In this document: positions 60,370-64,000 of the stretch, piece by piece | How positions within the stretch are numbered: position 1 is the stretch's first letter | Layout: each line of letters starts with the position of its first letter | NCBI GenBank assembly: GCA_963804495.1 | Contig: CAWDQN010000014.1 | Coordinates: forward strand, 1-64,000 | Direction: 5' to 3' | Length of the DNA: 64,000 bases | DNA from: Rhodovastum sp963804495 | Lineage (GTDB): Bacteria > Pseudomonadota > Alphaproteobacteria > Acetobacterales > Acetobacteraceae | Made by a program: the position numbers and the translations under genes | Notes under the pieces: generated by a model | Database searches by the model: none | Told to the model about the DNA's origin: nothing | Seen by the model: the letters and a program-made list of their open reading frames with translations, nothing else

Positions 60370-63300
60370 GTGCGCAGCGACATCTTGATCGGGCTCACCT
60401 GGCTCGCACTTGGCAGCATGGTCGCCCACGCCGAGGGTATCGACTGCAAGAAGGCGCATAGCGCCATCGAAAAAACGATCTGCGCCACCCCTGCCCTGCT
60501 GTCGCTCGATCGCGCCATCGCCGTCGCCTACGCCGGCGCCCTTGCCCGGCACCCGGAGCGCGCGGCCGATATGCGGGCGGACCTGCTGCGCTGGCTGCGC
60601 GACCGCGACACCGCCTGCGCGGTCCCGGCCAGGCAGCTGAAAAATTGCCTGACCGGACAGCTCAGCGCCCGCCTCGCCGCCCTGGCGCCACCGGCGCCCG
60701 AGACACCGGCCGCGGCGCAACCGGCGCTCCCGCCGGCGCCGCCGGCACCGCCGCCACCGCCGGAGGTGCAGGTTCCGTCGCAGGACAATCCGCCGGCCGC
60801 GGCAGCTTCGCTCGACGCCACCACCCTGCAGGCCGCCGCCGAGGCCGACACGTTGCTGCATGTCACCCGCGCCGGCCGTTTCGCCGTCGCCCTGCACAGC
60901 AAGACCGGCACGGCGCTGCAACTCGTCGACATGCTGACCGGCCCGTCCGAGGTCAGCGGCGAAGCCGGCGCGCAGGACGGGCGGCTCGATCTGCTGCTCG
61001 ACGAGGGCACCTACAAGCTGCGGAGCTTCTCCGCACCGGGCGCCGGCGGCGAGATCGGCGTTTCCGCCAGCGCGTTTCGCGACGCCGCACCGCCGCGGGC
61101 GCTGCCGCCGCCGGAGCATCTGTTCAGCGCCGAACTGCGCGACCTGGAACAACGCGCCTTCTGGCTCTCGGTGCAACCCTCGTCCGGCGCCGCCGACAGC
61201 ACCACGGGCGAGATCCATATCGAGGCCGCCGGACGGTCACTGGCCGACCTGCGGCTGTGGCGCAACGGCGCAGACCTGACCACGCTGCAACCCGCGGTCC
61301 GCAGCATCACCCCCACGCCCGGCCATCCGCTCGCCGATCTCCACCTGGATGGGCGGGTCCCGGCCGGCACTTACCTGATCATCGCCTATGGCGGCCCCGC
61401 CCTGCCGTGGACGGAAGGGGCTGCCGCCCAGCCGTTCCACCTGCGCAGCGGCGCCAGCGACGCCCTCGCCGAGGGCTGGACCGGCGGCAGGATTGGGCCG
61501 CTCGGCAGCGAGCTGTTCATCGCCCCGCCGACCGCCAATCTGTTCGCCCTGGACCTGCCGCAGCCTGCCGCAGCGGTGCTGCAGGTGGGCAGCGCGACCG
61601 CGGCGATCGCCGCCAACAGCCGCGCGCCGCAGGCGATCGTGCGCGCCGACGTCCGCGGGTTGGGGGCGCTGGTTGAAGTGCGCGGCAGCGAGGGCCAACC
61701 ATTCACCCTGCGCGCCATGGCCCAGCCCACCGCCAGCGTGGCCACGCAACAAGGCACCTGGTTCGTCTCGGCCGTCGCCAGCGGCGCGGGCGGCGATGAG
61801 GTGCCGCCGACCGTTCTGCTTGAGCGCACCGAAGTGCAGGCGCCCGCACGGATCGTCGCCACCGCGGTGCCGAAACTGACGCCCGGCGCGCCGTGGCGGC
61901 AGCGCTTCAACCTGCGCGGCCCGACCACGCTTTTGTTCGAGAACACTACCACCGGCGAGATCCAGACCCGCAGCGCCGGCGGACCGCTCAGTTCGATCCG
62001 ACCCCAGGCGCTGCAGGAAAACCTTCCCCCCGGTTTTCTCGGGCTGCAACTGGCGCCGCCGCCCGGCGCGGAGGGCAGCGTCGATCTGGTGGTCGGACCG
62101 CCGGGCCCGGCGCCGGTGCCGGCTGTCGCCTATCCGCCCGATCCGGCGCTGCCGCTGGGCGTGCAGACGCTCGGTCCCGGTCAGCAACTGCGCCTGTTCG
62201 CCGGCAGCGCCCCGGGCGTGGTCACCGGATTGTCGCTGCGCGCGGTGCCGGTGGCGTTGGACGAGGGGCCGCTGACGGTGAGCCAATTGCCGGGCATCGC
62301 CGTGCAGGTGCCGGTGCTGATCGCGCCAGGAGGCAGCCTCGGTGCGTCCGAAATCGGCGGCGGCGATGTGACCGTCACACTCGGCGAGCCAGTCCCGCAG
62401 GGCGGCCGGATCGTTACTTTGCCGGCGCCGTTGCGCGCGCGCAGCGTGGTGCTGTCCTGGCGCCGTCCCGCCTTCGTGCCGACCGAAATTCCGGCGCCAC
62501 CGCCGGCGGGGACGGTGACGCAGCTACGCGCCGGCACGCCGGTCTTTTTCGACCTCGCGGCTGATGATCCGCAAAGTTTCACCCTCAACGTCGCCGAAGG
62601 CGGGCTGTACCGGCTGGAAACGCTGGGCCGGCTGCGCACCCATGGCGGCATCGCCACAAAATTCATCCCCGAGCTGGACCATGCCGCGGCCAACGGCATC
62701 GGCCAGAACATGCTGATCCAGCGCTGGCTGCGGGCCGGAGCCTATCGCGTCGATGTAAGCGCCGAGGACTCCGCCGGACATGCCGGGCTGAGCGCAAGCC
62801 CGGCGCCGTTGCTCGCGGGGGCCGAGCTTGTGCCGGGCGGCAGCGTGCGCGCCCTGCTGCCGGCCGGCACCGGGGTGGTGTTCCCGGTAGCGATTGGTCA
62901 GGCCGGGCGCTACCTTATGGACGTGGTGGGACTCGGTCGGACCTTCACGACGCGGCTCGACGACGCCGAGGGCTGGCCGATCACCACCGCAGGCGCCATC
63001 GACGCGGTTGACCTGCAGCCCGGACCCTACCGCCTGCTGGTCTCCCCGGAAGCGGTGGAGGCACGGGTGGTCGTCCGACTGACCGAAGTGCAGCCCCCGC
63101 CCGAGATCACCGGCCACGGGCCGCATGCGCTGCCATTCGGCACCACCGCGCACGCGACCTGGCGGGAGCCACCCGGTCCCGACACCCCGCGCACGCCCGA
63201 CACCTGGGGGTTCGCGCTGGCCGGCCCGGCCAACGTCACCATCGCCATCGGCGACGGCATGGTGGCCGAGCTGCGGCAAGTGGACGCAAACCAGGCCGAT

Positions 63301-64000
63301 GCCGCGTCGGGCCCTCCGCTGGCGCGGATCAGCCGCACCTATACCGGCAAGCTGCCGGCCGGGCGCTACCGGCTGGACGCGACCAGCCTCGGCCGCAACG
63401 ACCGGTTGGACTATACGCTCGAGCTTGACAGCACCGAACTGCAACCGGACCGGCCCCGCCCCATCGAATTGCCCGCCCATGTGGCCTTCGCGATCGCGCA
63501 GGCGCGGGTGGTCAGCCTGACCAGTTTCGGCCCAGTGCCGCTGAAAGCGGTGCTGCGCGGCGCCGGCGGCAAGGTCATCGCGCGCTATGGCGCGCGCGAG
63601 AATGACTGGAACATCGCCGTCTCCCGCTTGCTGCCGGAAGGCGCCTACACGCTGGACGTGGCTGCCTCGGTGCCGCCGGCAGGCGGCGACGATGTGGTCC
63701 TTCCCGACCGCGCGAGCGACGCCTCGGAGGAGTTGGACTTCGCGGCCGGTGCGGACGCCGAGGCGGCGGACAATGACGAAACGGCGGCAGCCGATCCGCA
63801 GCAGCCACAAAGCTCGGCCACACGGGGCGCCGCCGCGGACGAGACCCAAAACAAAGATGACCGCAGCGAGAAAAAGCCGCAGGTGGAACTCACGCTTGCG
63901 CTGCCTGAACCGATGCCGGAAACCACCGCTCCATCCCGGACAACCGCGCTGTCAGGCGGCGGGGTCCACGTCCTTACCCTGCCGAACCCGCAGCCCGGGC
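60370..64000 (+). CDS. Very large secreted protein with LprI-like N-terminus (incomplete)
   Basis: The frame opens with GTG at 60370 and stays open to the window edge, at least 1,210 residues. A signal peptide (VRSDILIGLTWLALGSMVAH) is followed by an LprI/DUF1311-like segment IDCKKAHSAIEKTICATPAL with paired Cys. Then come a Pro/Ala-rich linker (about 115-140) and a long series of beta-rich segments, each with GxYRLxx or GTYxLxxF-like strands (GAYRVDVSAEDSAG, GPYRLLVSPEAVEA, GRYRLDATSLGRND, GAYTLDVAASVPPA). A charged, low-complexity stretch (about 1,115-1,185) precedes the edge. I recognise no complete family. An extracellular or periplasmic adhesin or inhibitor-like role is a guess. Confidence 0.78.
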   Translation, partial: MRSDILIGLTWLALGSMVAHAEGIDCKKAHSAIEKTICATPALLSLDRAIAVAYAGALARHPERAADMRADLLRWLRDRDTACAVPARQLKNCLTGQLSARLAALAPPAPETPAAAQPALPPAPPAPPPPPEVQVPSQDNPPAAAASLDATTLQAAAEADTLLHVTRAGRFAVALHSKTGTALQLVDMLTGPSEVSGEAGAQDGRLDLLLDEGTYKLRSFSAPGAGGEIGVSASAFRDAAPPRALPPPEHLFSAELRDLEQRAFWLSVQPSSGAADSTTGEIHIEAAGRSLADLRLWRNGADLTTLQPAVRSITPTPGHPLADLHLDGRVPAGTYLIIAYGGPALPWTEGAAAQPFHLRSGASDALAEGWTGGRIGPLGSELFIAPPTANLFALDLPQPAAAVLQVGSATAAIAANSRAPQAIVRADVRGLGALVEVRGSEGQPFTLRAMAQPTASVATQQGTWFVSAVASGAGGDEVPPTVLLERTEVQAPARIVATAVPKLTPGAPWRQRFNLRGPTTLLFENTTTGEIQTRSAGGPLSSIRPQALQENLPPGFLGLQLAPPPGAEGSVDLVVGPPGPAPVPAVAYPPDPALPLGVQTLGPGQQLRLFAGSAPGVVTGLSLRAVPVALDEGPLTVSQLPGIAVQVPVLIAPGGSLGASEIGGGDVTVTLGEPVPQGGRIVTLPAPLRARSVVLSWRRPAFVPTEIPAPPPAGTVTQLRAGTPVFFDLAADDPQSFTLNVAEGGLYRLETLGRLRTHGGIATKFIPELDHAAANGIGQNMLIQRWLRAGAYRVDVSAEDSAGHAGLSASPAPLLAGAELVPGGSVRALLPAGTGVVFPVAIGQAGRYLMDVVGLGRTFTTRLDDAEGWPITTAGAIDAVDLQPGPYRLLVSPEAVEARVVVRLTEVQPPPEITGHGPHALPFGTTAHATWREPPGPDTPRTPDTWGFALAGPANVTIAIGDGMVAELRQVDANQADAASGPPLARISRTYTGKLPAGRYRLDATSLGRNDRLDYTLELDSTELQPDRPRPIELPAHVAFAIAQARVVSLTSFGPVPLKAVLRGAGGKVIARYGARENDWNIAVSRLLPEGAYTLDVAASVPPAGGDDVVLPDRASDASEELDFAAGADAEAADNDETAAADPQQPQSSATRGAAADETQNKDDRSEKKPQVELTLALPEPMPETTAPSRTTALSGGGVHVLTLPNPQPG

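Noticed and set aside
1..64000. tRNA, rRNA or CRISPR arrays
   Set aside because: No T-loop-like GGTTCRAATCC sequence, no conserved rRNA segments and no regularly spaced direct repeats were found by reading. The repeats present are hairpins at gene ends and in-gene protein repeats.

Overview
This 64 kb window comes from a very GC-rich bacterial chromosome. The gene content (class I lysyl-tRNA synthetase, aerobic cobalamin genes cobL/cobH/cobJ, GDP-heptose genes, an NrtR regulator, Trm112/DUF971 neighbours) fits an alphaproteobacterium, most likely of the Acetobacteraceae. That placement is inferred from gene style, not from a marker-gene tree. No tRNA, rRNA or CRISPR array was seen.

Layout. 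1-2.3 kb is insertion-sequence debris: a transposase tail at the left edge, an intact IS701-like transposase and a small orphan gene. 2.6-9.9 kb is a six-gene, stop-start overlapping operon for a hydrogenase-4/complex I-like membrane complex whose large subunit lacks the [NiFe] cysteines. 10-13 kb is a large beta-strand-repeat surface protein with a frameshift, preceded by an AT-rich intergenic stretch. 13.5-19.8 kb holds a secreted protein, a LuxR-type regulator coupled to an HtrA-like protein that lacks all three catalytic residues, a Fur-family regulator, a lipoprotein, RidA and a CHAP-domain hydrolase. 19.8-23.5 kb has a broken solute-binding protein, a nitroreductase, a DoxX protein and an HI0933-like flavoprotein. 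23.6-28.5 kb is a cluster of NrtR, an SPFH protein and an NAD-kinase-like protein on the minus strand, faced by a coiled-coil membrane-anchored protein, with a permuted NlpC/P60-like gene beyond. 29-31.3 kb is a second repeat protein, with NxGxx repeats like those of mycobacterial PPE-MPTR proteins.

31.3-36.8 kb is a complete peptide ABC transporter operon. 37-40.7 kb pairs class I lysS with an MprF-like flippase whose synthase domain is cut short. 40.7-43.5 kb is an Fe-S XPD/DinG-type helicase. 43.6-50.3 kb is a heptose/glycan cluster: gmhA, a guanylyltransferase-phosphatase fusion, a two-headed glycosyltransferase, hddA and a methyltransferase. 50.9-55.3 kb carries a thioredoxin-TPR protein, a Lon N-domain protein, Trm112, DUF971, an L,D-transpeptidase-like protein and ribA. 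55.6-60.3 kb has an OmpR-type regulator, an epimerase and cobalamin genes. The right edge is the start of a very large secreted protein with an LprI-like head.

Two themes cut across the window. A family of GC-rich hairpin repeats lies at gene 3' ends in at least nine intergenic gaps. Five genes are each interrupted by one extra base in a short homopolymer; in all five, removing one base restores a full-length product. This points to insertion errors in the sequence, although real decay cannot be excluded from the sequence alone.
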